Assembly (NCBI GenBank): GCA_023664535.1
Contig: JAMPFJ010000001.1
Span: 169,534-233,533, forward strand
DNA from: Bacteroidales bacterium
GTDB taxonomy: Bacteria > Bacillota > Clostridia > Lachnospirales > Lachnospiraceae
Length of the DNA: 64,000 nucleotides
Direction: 5' to 3'
Below are positions 17,956 to 27,133 of the stretch, piece by piece; within the stretch, counting starts at the first letter, position 1, and the number at the start of each line of letters is the position of its first letter. The notes below the pieces were generated by a model. That model made no database searches. It had not been told where the DNA came from and worked only from the letters and a program-made list of their open reading frames with translations. The position numbers and the translations under genes were made by a program.

Positions 17956-18831
17956 ATGCAGGGAAAAATTGTTAAGGGAATTGCAGGATTTTATTATGTT
18001 TATGCCGGACACGGGATATATGAGTGCAAGGCGAAAGGGATATTCCGGAACCGGAAAGAGAAACCGCTGGTCGGGGATAATGTGGAAATTTCGGTTTTGG
18101 ATGCGGAAAAAATGCTGGGGAATATCGACAGGCTTCTTCCGAGACAATCCCGTTTAATCCGGCCGGAGGTGGCAAACGTGGACCAGGCGATGGTGGTATT
18201 TGCCGCCGCCGCACCGGAGCCTAATTTTAACCTTTTAGACCGATTTTTGGTGATGATGGAAAAGCAGGGAGTTCCCACTGTCATCTGTTTTAACAAGCTG
18301 GATTTGATTGGAGAAGAGCGGAAAGAACAGTATGAGCATATTTATGCGCAAAGCGGATACCGGGTAATCTTTGCCAGCACCTATGAAGAGCATGGGCTGG
18401 ATGCGATTAACCGGGTACTGGCGGGAAAAACGACGGCTTTGGCAGGACCTTCCGGAGTAGGGAAATCCTCAATTTTAAATATGTTAAATCCGGATGCCAA
18501 TATGGATACGGGCGACATCAGTAAAAAGATTGAGCGGGGCAGGCATACTACCCGCCATTCGGAGATTATTCCGGTGGGGGAGAACACGTATCTGATGGAT
18601 ACGCCGGGGTTCAGCTCCATTTACTTTTATGATATGGATCCCGCCGAATTAAAACGGTATTATCGGGAATTTGACGCATATGAGCCCTATTGCAGGTTTG
18701 GAGGCTGTAATCATATCGGAGAGCGGGAATGTGGGATTAAACAGGCGGTGGAGAACGGAGAGCTTCCGCTTTCCCGCTATGAAAATTACCGCTTATTTTA
18801 CGAGGAGTTAAAGGATAAGAAGCAATATTAA
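17956..18831 (+). CDS. rsgA: Ribosome small subunit GTPase RsgA
   Basis: A 291-residue circularly permuted GTPase acting late in 30S assembly. The G4 motif NKLD comes before the G1 P-loop GPSGVGKSS, as expected, and the G3 motif is DTPGF. A C-terminal zinc site is present (CRFGGCNH followed by ERECGI). The N-terminal OB-fold is complete. The start codon touches the prkC stop codon. Confidence 0.96.
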   Translation: MQGKIVKGIAGFYYVYAGHGIYECKAKGIFRNRKEKPLVGDNVEISVLDAEKMLGNIDRLLPRQSRLIRPEVANVDQAMVVFAAAAPEPNFNLLDRFLVMMEKQGVPTVICFNKLDLIGEERKEQYEHIYAQSGYRVIFASTYEEHGLDAINRVLAGKTTALAGPSGVGKSSILNMLNPDANMDTGDISKKIERGRHTTRHSEIIPVGENTYLMDTPGFSSIYFYDMDPAELKRYYREFDAYEPYCRFGGCNHIGERECGIKQAVENGELPLSRYENYRLFYEELKDKKQY

Positions 18832-18849
18832 GAAAGGGATAGAAAAAGC

Positions 18850-19503
18850 ATGAATTATTTATCACCCTCCGTATTGTCGGCAGATTTTTCGGTGTTGGGA
18901 AAAGAGATTGAGAAAGCGGCAGGTGCAGGCGCCGAAATGATTCACTTAGATGTTATGGACGGGCGTTTTGTTCCGAATTTATCCTTTGGGGCGCCGGTTA
19001 TTTCCTGTGTCAGAAAGGTGACGGATGCAGTATTTGACGTACATTTAATGATAGAGGAGCCAATCCGGTATATAAAGGAGTTCAGACAGGCGGGAGCGGA
19101 TATCATCAGCGTACATTACGAGGCGTGTAAAGAGGTAAAGGAAACCCTTTCCCGGGTTCACGAGCTTGGGGCAAAGGCAGGTTTGGCAATCAGTCCGGAT
19201 ACCCCGGTTTCGGCGTTAGCGCCGTATATTGAGCAGCTGGATATGATTCTGATAATGAGTGTCTATCCGGGATTTGGCGGTCAGAAATTTATACCGGAAA
19301 GCGTAGAGAAAATAAGGGAAGCAAGGCGCATGGTCCGGGAAGCGGGCAAAGGCGGGCTGCTCATTGAGGTGGACGGGGGAATCGGAGAAGCCAATATTGA
19401 AGCGGTCAGGGATGCCGGAGCGAACGTATTTGTGGCGGGTTCCGCCGTGTTTAAAGGGGACACGGAGGAAAACGTAAAGCGGCTTAAGGCATTATTAAAT
19501 TAG
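18850..19503 (+). CDS. rpe: Ribulose-phosphate 3-epimerase
   Basis: A 217-residue TIM-barrel enzyme interconverting ribulose-5-phosphate and xylulose-5-phosphate. Family motifs LSPSVLSADF, HLDVMDGRFVPN, HLMIEEP, MSVYPGFGGQKF and EVDGGI carry the metal ligands and catalytic Asp residues. It lies in the prpC-prkC-rsgA-rpe-thiN run, matching the Bacillus order. Confidence 0.96.
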   Translation: MNYLSPSVLSADFSVLGKEIEKAAGAGAEMIHLDVMDGRFVPNLSFGAPVISCVRKVTDAVFDVHLMIEEPIRYIKEFRQAGADIISVHYEACKEVKETLSRVHELGAKAGLAISPDTPVSALAPYIEQLDMILIMSVYPGFGGQKFIPESVEKIREARRMVREAGKGGLLIEVDGGIGEANIEAVRDAGANVFVAGSAVFKGDTEENVKRLKALLN

Positions 19504-19551
19504 CGGGCTATCCTTTAAACACAGGCATTTTCTTATCGGAGGGAAAAGGAC

Positions 19552-20223
19552 ATGAAGCACATCGTAATTGTGACGGGCGGACAGTTGAATATTGAATTTG
19601 CCGGGGCATATTTAAAGACCTTATCCTATGATGAGGTCTTTGCTGTTGATAAGGGACTTGAGTATACGGACAGGCTCGGGCTTACGCCGTCTTACATTAT
19701 AGGCGATTTTGATACGGTGGAGGACGATTTGCTGGAGCGTTACCGGGAGCAGATAGCTTCCGGCAGGCTGGATGCGGTGATTGAGCGGTATCCGGAAAAA
19801 AAGGATGCCGCAGACACGGAGCTGGCGGTGCAAAAAGCGTTGGAAAGAGGAGCGGAATATATTACCCTGCTTGCCGCCACCGGCAGCCGGATAGACCATG
19901 TTCTCGCCAGTCTTTTTTTGCTGCTACAGGCTGACGGTAAAGGGGCAGAGTGCCGGATTGTGGACGAATATAACCGAATCTCTCTATTGGATTGGAAAAA
20001 ACAGTGGAGAATGGAAAAAGAAAAGCAGTACGGCAGTTTTGTCTCTGTGATTCCGATAAGCCCGGAAGTTAAAGGACTGACCATGGCTGGATTTTTGTAT
20101 CCGTTAACCGATAAAACCGTTTATCAGGGAAGCAGCCTGACCGTCAGTAACCAGATTACAGAGGATACCGCAGAGATTACAGTGGAAACGGGCAGGCTGC
20201 TGGTCATCGAGAGCAGAGACTGA
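19552..20223 (+). CDS. thiN: Thiamine pyrophosphokinase
   Basis: A 223-residue enzyme that converts thiamine to thiamine diphosphate with ATP. The N-terminal catalytic domain contains GDFDTV and the paired KKDAADTELA motif; LLAATGSRIDHVLASL is the conserved second block. The smaller C-terminal substrate-binding domain is complete. ATG 19552 follows GGAGGG. It closes the cluster and runs toward the convergent Na/Pi transporter gene with only 4 bp between stops. Confidence 0.94.
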   Translation: MKHIVIVTGGQLNIEFAGAYLKTLSYDEVFAVDKGLEYTDRLGLTPSYIIGDFDTVEDDLLERYREQIASGRLDAVIERYPEKKDAADTELAVQKALERGAEYITLLAATGSRIDHVLASLFLLLQADGKGAECRIVDEYNRISLLDWKKQWRMEKEKQYGSFVSVIPISPEVKGLTMAGFLYPLTDKTVYQGSSLTVSNQITEDTAEITVETGRLLVIESRD

Positions 20224-20227
20224 CAGG

Positions 20228-22387
20228 CTATTTTTTCTTGTGCTTGGATATCTTTTGCTCCGGAGATTTTTTTGAGCTGCCCTTCGTCCCTTTGTCGGGA
20301 TTTTTATCCAAATGCTTATCTGTATTTTTTCTGGGTTTTTCCGTATTCTTGTTCTTGTCAGATAACTTTTCTTTGTCGGAAATCTTTTGCTTATCAGAAA
20401 CCTTTTGCTTATCAGAAACCTTTTGCTTATCGGACGCCTTTTGTTTGTCGGATATCTTCGGTTTGTCGGATGCCTTTTGCTTATCAGACGCTTTTTGTTT
20501 GTCGGAAGTCTTTGACTTATCGGCAGCTTTGGTTTTGCCGGGTTTTACCTCATCTTTTTTATCCGGAGAAGAAACGGCTTCTTTTACCGGAACATCGGTT
20601 TTATACTCTAAAACCGGAGTGATATACTGGGATTCGTAATAGTGGAAAAGAGCTTTATATTCTTCGCTGAAGCTGTCGTTGGTATGACCGTGCATTTCGT
20701 CGAAATTGCGGTCATTTTCCACTCTTTTTACGATATGCAGGGATATATTTGCACAGTGGGAGGAAATACGCTCAAAGCTGGTCACAAGGTCTACTAAAGC
20801 GATTCCGCCGGCAATGCCGCAGTCCCCGGACTGTAAGCGGTCAACGTGATGGGATTTAATTGTTTCCTTCAGCTTATCAATAGTCTCTGCAAGGGGTTCG
20901 ATACGGACCGCAAGTCCCATATTATCCTGTTTAAAGGCATCAAAGGTGGTATGGATGGCATGCTCCACCGCATTGATAATGGTGTCCACCTCATGATGTC
21001 CGGCAGGAGAGAAATGGATATCCTGTTCGTTCTTGTCTTTCGCCACATAGGAAATATTGATACAGTGGTCACCCATACGCTCAAAATCACTGATGGAATT
21101 CAAAATCTCGGATACCACAAGGCGGTTGTCCCGGGAAAGCCGCTTGGAATTGATTTTGACGATATAGGCGGAAAGAGCGCTTTCACATTTATCGATGAAG
21201 GATTCGTTTTCCTCCAGCTGCGCCAGCTTCGACTGGTCATAATTATAGATTAACCCGGTGGCAATCCGGTAGTTTTCGTAAATGGCGTCCGCCATGGAAG
21301 AAATAACCCGCTTACACTGCTCCAGGGCAATGGTGGGGGTATTTAACAGCATGTCGTCCAGATTGGCAAGCTCCTGGTCTGATTTTGACACTTCGTCTTC
21401 GCCGATGATTTTTCCGGTGAGCTCTCCCATTTTCTGGCTGAAGGGAAGCAGGATAATACTGGTGATAAAGTTAAACAAAAGATGGATATTGGCAATGTCA
21501 CCGCGGTTTACCGTATCCGTCCAAAAGCTGATGCCTGCGGTATAATACACACCGTAGATGACGGCGGTAAACAAGATGGCACCAAATATATTAAAGAGAA
21601 GGTAGCTTAAGGATACCTGCTTTGCCTTTTTGTTGGTGCCGATACTGCCTAAGAGAATGGTCATGCACTTACCGAGATTTTGTCCGATGACAATCGGAAC
21701 GGCAGTAGAATAGCTGACGCTTCCCGTGGCGGATAAAGCCTGCAAAATACCGACGGATGCAGAGGAGCTCTGGATAATTGCGGTAATAACCAGACCGATG
21801 AAAATGCCAAGGACAGGATTGCTGAAGGAGGTAAATGCATTTTGGAAGGCCTCCGAATTTTTTAAGGGGGCAAAGACAGATTCCATTGTGGTCATTCCGT
21901 AGAATAAAACCCCCATGCCGACCAGGATTCCGGCGATGTCTTTTGCTTTTTTCTTTTTGGTAAACAACAGAATAAAAGCGCCGATACCGACCAGAATCGG
22001 AGCAAAAGAGGAGGGCTTTAACAGCTCCAGAATTAAATTGCCGGAGCCGAGGTCACCGAGACGGAGAATCTGTGCGGTTATCGTGCTTCCCACGTTGGAG
22101 CCCATGACTACCGGAATCGCCTGAAAAACCTTCATGATACCGGCATTGACAAAACCAATCAGCATAATTGTTGTGGCGGCAGAGCTTTGGATGATGGCGG
22201 TAACCCCGGCGCCAAGCCCCCAGCCCTTGATAAACCCGACGCCCTTTCGCCTGCTGGTGGTCAGTTTTTCTAAAATGCGCTCCAGACCGGAGCCGGCAAG
22301 CTTTTCCAACGAGGAGCCCATCAGGCTCATTCCGTAAAGAAAAAGACCGATTCCTCCCAAAAGCTGTAAAACAGACAGTATATCCAT
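20228..22387 (-). CDS. Na/Pi cotransporter family protein with PhoU-like domain and repetitive lysine-rich tail
   Basis: A 719-residue protein. The N-terminal half has two NptA/PNaS repeats with the QSS signatures (VTAIIQSSAATTIM and VITAIIQSSSASVG), typical of sodium-phosphate symporters. A PhoU-like helical domain follows to about residue 590. The last ~120 residues are an unusual lysine-rich tail with nine SDK hexads (pattern K-x-S-D-K-Q). AAAGGAGG precedes the start at 22387. Family members normally end near the PhoU domain, so the tail is an addition. Probably imports phosphate, or sets phosphate balance. Confidence 0.88.
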   Translation of the reverse strand: MDILSVLQLLGGIGLFLYGMSLMGSSLEKLAGSGLERILEKLTTSRRKGVGFIKGWGLGAGVTAIIQSSAATTIMLIGFVNAGIMKVFQAIPVVMGSNVGSTITAQILRLGDLGSGNLILELLKPSSFAPILVGIGAFILLFTKKKKAKDIAGILVGMGVLFYGMTTMESVFAPLKNSEAFQNAFTSFSNPVLGIFIGLVITAIIQSSSASVGILQALSATGSVSYSTAVPIVIGQNLGKCMTILLGSIGTNKKAKQVSLSYLLFNIFGAILFTAVIYGVYYTAGISFWTDTVNRGDIANIHLLFNFITSIILLPFSQKMGELTGKIIGEDEVSKSDQELANLDDMLLNTPTIALEQCKRVISSMADAIYENYRIATGLIYNYDQSKLAQLEENESFIDKCESALSAYIVKINSKRLSRDNRLVVSEILNSISDFERMGDHCINISYVAKDKNEQDIHFSPAGHHEVDTIINAVEHAIHTTFDAFKQDNMGLAVRIEPLAETIDKLKETIKSHHVDRLQSGDCGIAGGIALVDLVTSFERISSHCANISLHIVKRVENDRNFDEMHGHTNDSFSEEYKALFHYYESQYITPVLEYKTDVPVKEAVSSPDKKDEVKPGKTKAADKSKTSDKQKASDKQKASDKPKISDKQKASDKQKVSDKQKVSDKQKISDKEKLSDKNKNTEKPRKNTDKHLDKNPDKGTKGSSKKSPEQKISKHKKK
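20355..20525 (-). repeat. In-frame 18-bp tandem repeats encoding the SDK hexad tail
   Basis: Degenerate 18-bp units (top strand form CTTTTGCTTATCAGAAAC) repeat about nine times inside the 3' end of the Na/Pi cotransporter gene. Unit length is a multiple of three, so copy-number change would keep the frame. Confidence 0.8.
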
Positions 22388-22508
22388 AATGCTTATCCTC
22401 CTTTGACTGTATTGCCTATTATAAAAGGTTTTCTATTTTTTGTCACTATTAAATTTGCCGTGGGACTTGTAATTGTCAAAAAAATCCTGTAACATGGTAG
22501 GAAAGGTA

Positions 22509-22532
22509 CATTCTCCGTAACCACGGAGAATG
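22509..22532 (+). repeat. Perfect 10-bp stem-loop in the leader of the EAL gene
   Basis: CATTCTCCGT and ACGGAGAATG flank a 4-nt loop AACC, about 55 bp before the start of the phosphodiesterase gene. No U-tract follows, so a leader RNA hairpin or operator is possible. Confidence 0.5.
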
Positions 22533-22586
22533 CGGAGTGGTGAGGGATAAAGAGTTAGGGGATTATTCAAAGTGGGGGAAAGGCAT

Positions 22587-24275
22587 ATGGATAATGAACG
22601 GAAGGTGCAGTATTATGAAAGATTCAGGGAATTTGTGCAGGAAATGAATCATCTACAGGATGAGAATGATTTGGGAATAAAGCGTATTCTCGAGGGGGTG
22701 TGTTCATTACTGGAAATATCCGGAATGGTGGTATGGTTTTACGAGACGCCGATGAAAGAGGCAATAGGACAGGGGGAGTTTTTTGAATTGTTTGGCTCTT
22801 TGCCGGAGCAGTCCGGGGAAATCCGTATGCAGCGCCGTCATGTAACCGGCGGTGGCAATGTTGTAAGATATGATGTCTATGTGAAGGACGGGGAAAGCGC
22901 ATGGAGCAAATGGCAGGAGGAAGAAACCGGTACGCTGCTGGATACGGTATTTTCTTATCACGGCAAAATCAGAACGGGGCGCATTGCGGAGAGGCTGACC
23001 TTTTGGGATGTTGATTTCGGGCTTCGTAATATGCGCTATTTCATGAAAACAATCGGTGAGAAGATAGCGAGAAAACAACTGGTTGGTTATGTGGCGTGCG
23101 TATATAATCTCAAGCGTTTTTCCGTTGTCAATGAGCTGGTGGGAAGAGAAGCCGGAACAAAAGTCATGATTCGTTATGCAAAGGGGCTGGAGGCGTTATA
23201 TCAACCGGATGGTCTGGTAGGCCATTTAGGGGGAGATAATTTCCTGGCGTTATTCCGCCGGGACAAGCTGGATGCGGTACAGCAATATTTCCGGGGCGTT
23301 TCCGTGACCTACGACGAGGTAAGCGGGGAGCATGTGTTCGTGAGCGCCACCGCCGGATTTTATATTATTTCCGACATGGAGGGGATTCATGGTCCGGATG
23401 ATGTGATGGAAGGCGCTTATGTGTCCTCCAATATGGCAAAAAAATCAGAAAATGAGGATATTATCTTCTGGAATGAGCAGATTAAAGCAAGGCAGTTCCG
23501 GAAGAAGAAAATTGAAAATATCTTTCCTGACGCATTGGAAAACGAGGAGTTCAAGGTGTATTACCAGCCGAAGTTTTCCTTAAAGGATGAATATAAGCTA
23601 GTCGGGGCGGAGGCATTATGCCGGTGGTTTCATGAGGGGAAGATGATATATCCCGATGATTTTATTCCGGTATTGGAGCAGTCGGCGAATATCTGTAAGC
23701 TGGATTTCTATATGCTTGACCATGTGTGCAGGGATATCAAAAGGTGGGTTGACGCAGGAAAAGAGATTGGCAGGGTGTCGGTAAATTTATCAAGAAAGCA
23801 TTTAACCGACCAGAATCTGCTGGCACATATTCTGGAGATTGTAGACAGAAACAAGATTCCCCATGAATATATCGAAATAGAGCTGACGGAAACAACAACA
23901 GACGTGGATTTTAAGGATTTGAAGCGTGTGGCAAACGGGCTGCATGAATGCGGCATCAGCACGTCCGTAGATGATTTTGGAATGGGGTATTCTTCTTTAA
24001 ATCTGATTCGTGATGTCTCCTGGGATGTATTAAAGGTGGACAGAAGCTTCCTCCCGGAAACAGAGGATTCCGGTGATGACAATAAAAAGAAGGGGATTAT
24101 GCTTAAGCATGTTATCCAAATGGCACAGGAGCTGGGCTTACAGTGTATTGTAGAGGGTGTGGAGACCGAGGAGCATATACAATTACTGAAAAAGAACCGC
24201 TGTTATCTGGCGCAGGGATATTATTTTGATAAACCGCTTCCGGTGGAAATGTTTGAAAAACGGCTGGAAATTTAA
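22587..24275 (+). CDS. Cyclic-di-GMP phosphodiesterase, degenerate GGDEF plus EAL domain
   Basis: A 562-residue soluble protein: an N-terminal region of about 150 residues without a clear family, a degenerate GGDEF domain (HLGGDNF in place of GGDEF, about residues 165-300), and an EAL domain (about 315-560). The EAL residues look intact: GAEAL, VSVNLSRK, EIELTETT, VDDFGMGYSS, LKVDRSF, VEGVET and QGYYFDKP. It should hydrolyse c-di-GMP to pGpG, with the GGDEF part at most binding GTP. ATG 22587 is preferred to GTG 22572. No membrane segment is visible. Confidence 0.9.
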   Translation: MDNERKVQYYERFREFVQEMNHLQDENDLGIKRILEGVCSLLEISGMVVWFYETPMKEAIGQGEFFELFGSLPEQSGEIRMQRRHVTGGGNVVRYDVYVKDGESAWSKWQEEETGTLLDTVFSYHGKIRTGRIAERLTFWDVDFGLRNMRYFMKTIGEKIARKQLVGYVACVYNLKRFSVVNELVGREAGTKVMIRYAKGLEALYQPDGLVGHLGGDNFLALFRRDKLDAVQQYFRGVSVTYDEVSGEHVFVSATAGFYIISDMEGIHGPDDVMEGAYVSSNMAKKSENEDIIFWNEQIKARQFRKKKIENIFPDALENEEFKVYYQPKFSLKDEYKLVGAEALCRWFHEGKMIYPDDFIPVLEQSANICKLDFYMLDHVCRDIKRWVDAGKEIGRVSVNLSRKHLTDQNLLAHILEIVDRNKIPHEYIEIELTETTTDVDFKDLKRVANGLHECGISTSVDDFGMGYSSLNLIRDVSWDVLKVDRSFLPETEDSGDDNKKKGIMLKHVIQMAQELGLQCIVEGVETEEHIQLLKKNRCYLAQGYYFDKPLPVEMFEKRLEI

Positions 24276-24398
24276 ATAACTGGATTTTTTAGGTAAAGTG
24301 TGTTACTATATGAACGTTGCTGCCTGATTATGGTATTTTCCGGCTTATCCGGCAGACCGTTTTTGCGGGCAGACATAATGAGTTAAGGAGAACAGAGT

Positions 24399-25976
24399 AT
24401 GGGTAATTCACTAATATGGATTTTACTTGCCTTTGCCGCCTATATGCTATTGATGATTGTCATTGGCGCAAAGTATGCAGGTAAGACCAAAAATTCAGAG
24501 GACTTTTTTTTAGGAGGAAGAAATTTAAACGGATGGGTGGCTGCATTGTCTGCCCAGGCGTCGGACATGAGCGGCTGGCTGCTGATGGGGCTCCCGGGAA
24601 GCGTCTATGCATTCGGTACGGGACAGGCATGGATTGCCGTCGGTTTGTTTATCGGTACCGTCTGTAACTGGCTGTTTATCTCGTCCCGGCTCAGACGATA
24701 CACGATTCGGGCAAACAATTCACTGACGCTGCCGTCCTATTTGGAAAACCGTTTTCACGATAAGAAACGGATTTTGCTGATTGCCTCTTCCGTGGTAATC
24801 GTTATTTTCTTTCTGGTTTATACCGCATCGGCGCTGACTGCCGGAGGAAAGCTGTTTGCTTCGGTGTTCGGGGTAGACTACAGGATTGCGCTGACAATCG
24901 GCGCAGTCGTCATTTTAATCTATACGTTTCTGGGCGGATTTATGGCAGTGTGCACAACGGATTTCATCCAGGGAATGTTAATGCTGGTGGGCGTACTGTT
25001 TGTTCCGATTATCGCCTATATGCTGACCGGGCCGGAAAATCTGATTGGGATTTTAGGGGATTCCGGTGTTGCGGGAGGCGCCAGCTCCTTTTTAAATATT
25101 ATGGAGGATTCCGGCAGCAGGGTTTCTGCCATTTATATTATTTCCCAGCTTGCGTGGGGGCTTGGTTACTGCGGCATGCCGCATATTTTAGTGCGGTTTA
25201 TGGCAGTATCCAGTGAAAAAGAGCTGAAAAAATCCAAGGTTATTGCGATTATCTGGGTTGCCATATCCTTAAGCTTTGCCGTGCTAATCGGCATTGTGGG
25301 ACGCGCCTATCTCTATCCGGAGATTCTTGGGGAAACGGTGGATATTTCCGCAGAAAACGTATTTATTGAAATGATAAAGAAAGTCTTTATGGAGGATATA
25401 CATCTTGCCTTTGTCGGAGGGTTATTCCTCTGCGGGATTCTGGCGGCAATTATGTCCACAGCAGATTCCCAGCTTCTGGTTACCGCATCCGCAGTATCGG
25501 AGGATTTGTTCAAGGGTGTATTTAAAAAGGACGCAAAGGATAAAACCGTGCTGGGCTTAAGCCGTGCTACGGTTGTGGTTGTAGCTGTTCTTGCTTACGT
25601 GATTGCGTTGAATCCGGACAGCTCGGTTATGGGGCTGGTTTCCAATGCATGGGCAGGGTTTGGCTCTGCGTTCGGACCCATTGTGCTGCTTTCCCTGTAC
25701 TGGAAACGGGTAAACCTGCCGGGAGCGATTGCCGGTATTGTATCCGGAGCCGCAACGGTACTGGTATGGGATTATATTCCGCTATTCTCCACCGGAACAG
25801 TGGGCAGTAACGGAAAGGAAATACTGAATACCCTGGGAACGGAAACCGGGCTTTACTCCCTGGTGGTAGGGTTTGCAGTCGGAATGATTCTGATTGTTGC
25901 CGTTTCGCTGGCAACCAAGGCTCCGTCGGAGGAAATGCTTAAAGAATTTGAGGATATGCAAAACGGGGATTTATAG
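24399..25976 (+). CDS. putP: Sodium/proline symporter (SSS family)
   Basis: A 525-residue integral membrane protein with about 13 helices. The N-terminal KTKNSEDFFLGGRNLNGW and SAQASDMSGWLLMGLPG match PutP-type sodium:solute symporters, as does the later STADSQLLVTASAVSEDL. It probably takes up proline with sodium; other solutes in the family cannot be excluded. AAGGAG precedes ATG 24399. A strong terminator follows. Confidence 0.9.
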   Translation: MGNSLIWILLAFAAYMLLMIVIGAKYAGKTKNSEDFFLGGRNLNGWVAALSAQASDMSGWLLMGLPGSVYAFGTGQAWIAVGLFIGTVCNWLFISSRLRRYTIRANNSLTLPSYLENRFHDKKRILLIASSVVIVIFFLVYTASALTAGGKLFASVFGVDYRIALTIGAVVILIYTFLGGFMAVCTTDFIQGMLMLVGVLFVPIIAYMLTGPENLIGILGDSGVAGGASSFLNIMEDSGSRVSAIYIISQLAWGLGYCGMPHILVRFMAVSSEKELKKSKVIAIIWVAISLSFAVLIGIVGRAYLYPEILGETVDISAENVFIEMIKKVFMEDIHLAFVGGLFLCGILAAIMSTADSQLLVTASAVSEDLFKGVFKKDAKDKTVLGLSRATVVVVAVLAYVIALNPDSSVMGLVSNAWAGFGSAFGPIVLLSLYWKRVNLPGAIAGIVSGAATVLVWDYIPLFSTGTVGSNGKEILNTLGTETGLYSLVVGFAVGMILIVAVSLATKAPSEEMLKEFEDMQNGDL

Positions 25977-25983
25977 GACAATA

Positions 25984-26013
25984 AAAGAGACCAGATAACT
26001 GGTCTCTTTCTTT
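25984..26013 (+). terminator. Rho-independent terminator after putP
   Basis: AAAGAGACCAG and CTGGTCTCTTT form a perfect 11-bp stem with loop ATAA, followed by CTTT. The ~160 bp from here to 26177 is AT-rich and holds no gene; it must carry the rlmH promoter. Confidence 0.85.
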
Positions 26014-26177
26014 ATAAGTATAAGGGAGAATTAAATGAAAAAATTATGAAAAAGTTACTGTATTTAATATAATCCATAAATATGAACAAATTATGACATT
26101 AAATCAAACAAATTGAAAACATTTTAAACGAAAAAGGATATCTTTGCCAAAAAGAGGGCGGCAGGGGAGAGGAAAAG

Positions 26178-26627
26178 ATGAAATACAGGGTTTTTTGCGT
26201 TGGAAAAATTAAGGATGCCTTTTACCGGCAGGAGATAGAAGCTGTTTGTGACGAGGCAGAGCGCAGAGGAAGAAGGATTGAAATTGTGGAATTTCCGGAT
26301 GAAAAAATACCGGAAAAGCTGAAGGAAAAGAACAGGGAGGCATTTTTGGAAAAGGAATGCGCCGGAATGGAGGGCAGATTAAGCAGCAGGGATTATGTTG
26401 TGGCGCTGTGCATCGAGGGGAAGGAGCTGACCACAAGCCAGCACAGGGCATATGTAAAAAGAGCAAAAGAGGAGGGAAAGGAAACGGTTACCTATATCAT
26501 CGGGGGCTCTTTGGGCCTGCCCTTGCGGATTAAGCAGCGGGCGGATTTAAAATTCAGCTTTTCCAAAATGACGTTTCCCCACCAGATGATGCGCCTGGTG
26601 CTCTGTGAGGAAATTGCCGGAATATAA
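26178..26627 (+). CDS. rlmH: RlmH-family SPOUT methyltransferase lacking the conserved C-terminal tail
   Basis: A 149-residue SPOUT-fold protein of the family that methylates pseudouridine 1915 of 23S rRNA at N3. The N-terminus MKYRVFCVGKIKDAFY, the SAM-binding loop TYIIGGSLGLP and the knot motif FSFSKMTFPHQMMRLVL are all well preserved. However, the protein ends at CEEIAGI: the usual tail, of the type EQIYRAF..RGE.YHK, is missing. The stop codon lies only 20 bp from the stop of a convergent RlmH relative that does carry this tail. AGAGGAAAAG precedes the start. It may be partner-dependent (see findings). Confidence 0.85.
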   Translation: MKYRVFCVGKIKDAFYRQEIEAVCDEAERRGRRIEIVEFPDEKIPEKLKEKNREAFLEKECAGMEGRLSSRDYVVALCIEGKELTTSQHRAYVKRAKEEGKETVTYIIGGSLGLPLRIKQRADLKFSFSKMTFPHQMMRLVLCEEIAGI

Positions 26628-26647
26628 ACTACCCGCCGGGGAGAAAT

Positions 26648-27085
26648 TTATTTGTGGTAGGTTTTTCCCTGAAGAATCGTATATCCCCGGTAAAGCTGCT
26701 CAAAAAACAGCAGGGAAAGGGTTTTCGGGGAAAGGCTGATTTTGGTTAAGGAGAGATAATCCACGTTTTCCGGCGTCTGCCCGTCGGGCAGTGCGGAATA
26801 AAATTCGTCCTCCGTGAAGCCGATGATAACATGGACGGTGGATTTCCCGCTGTGTTGAAGAACGTTCAGATATTGTGCAAATTCCTCCGAAGAGTATGTG
26901 GAGCTGCCGGACTGCAAAAAGAGAAAGTGCTGATGTCCCAAATGCAGTTCCTTTGGCAGGGTGAGGACCGTGCAGGGATGAAAAGCGGTGTCGCCGTAAG
27001 CAGACAGCCGCTTTTGAAATTCCGCATAAGCGGCATGGTAATTGCGGTTTACCTTTTTTTCCTTACAATAAATATGATAGTGCAT
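26648..27085 (-). CDS. Divergent RlmH-like SPOUT protein retaining the C-terminal tail
   Basis: A 145-residue protein. Its last ~35 residues (SLTKISLSPKTLSLLFF, then EQLYRGYTILQGKTYHK) match the RlmH knot and tail, and YSSEEFAQYL matches the RlmH middle. The SAM loop is eroded: HVIIGFTEDEF replaces the IIGGS.G motif. GGAGGAATACT precedes ATG at 27085; a longer in-frame extension upstream would be read through the tRNA-Arg gene and is not real. Transcription from the tRNA promoter region could continue into it. It is probably a paralogue or partner of the + strand RlmH. Confidence 0.75.
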   Translation of the reverse strand: MHYHIYCKEKKVNRNYHAAYAEFQKRLSAYGDTAFHPCTVLTLPKELHLGHQHFLFLQSGSSTYSSEEFAQYLNVLQHSGKSTVHVIIGFTEDEFYSALPDGQTPENVDYLSLTKISLSPKTLSLLFFEQLYRGYTILQGKTYHK

Positions 27086-27133
27086 AGTATTCCTCCGCTT
27101 AATGCCCCGGAACCTGCCGCCGGGCATGAAAAA

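Noticed and set aside
20355..20525. Short regularly spaced repeats considered as a CRISPR array
   Set aside because: Units are contiguous 18-mers in an open reading frame, without spacers; the 42-bp repeats at 45720 are likewise coding tandem repeats.
20238..20639. Sense-strand ORF with repeated FCLSD/ETFCLSE-like peptide opposite the Na/Pi tail
   Set aside because: It is the complement of the SDK repeat tail; the transporter frame on the other strand explains it.
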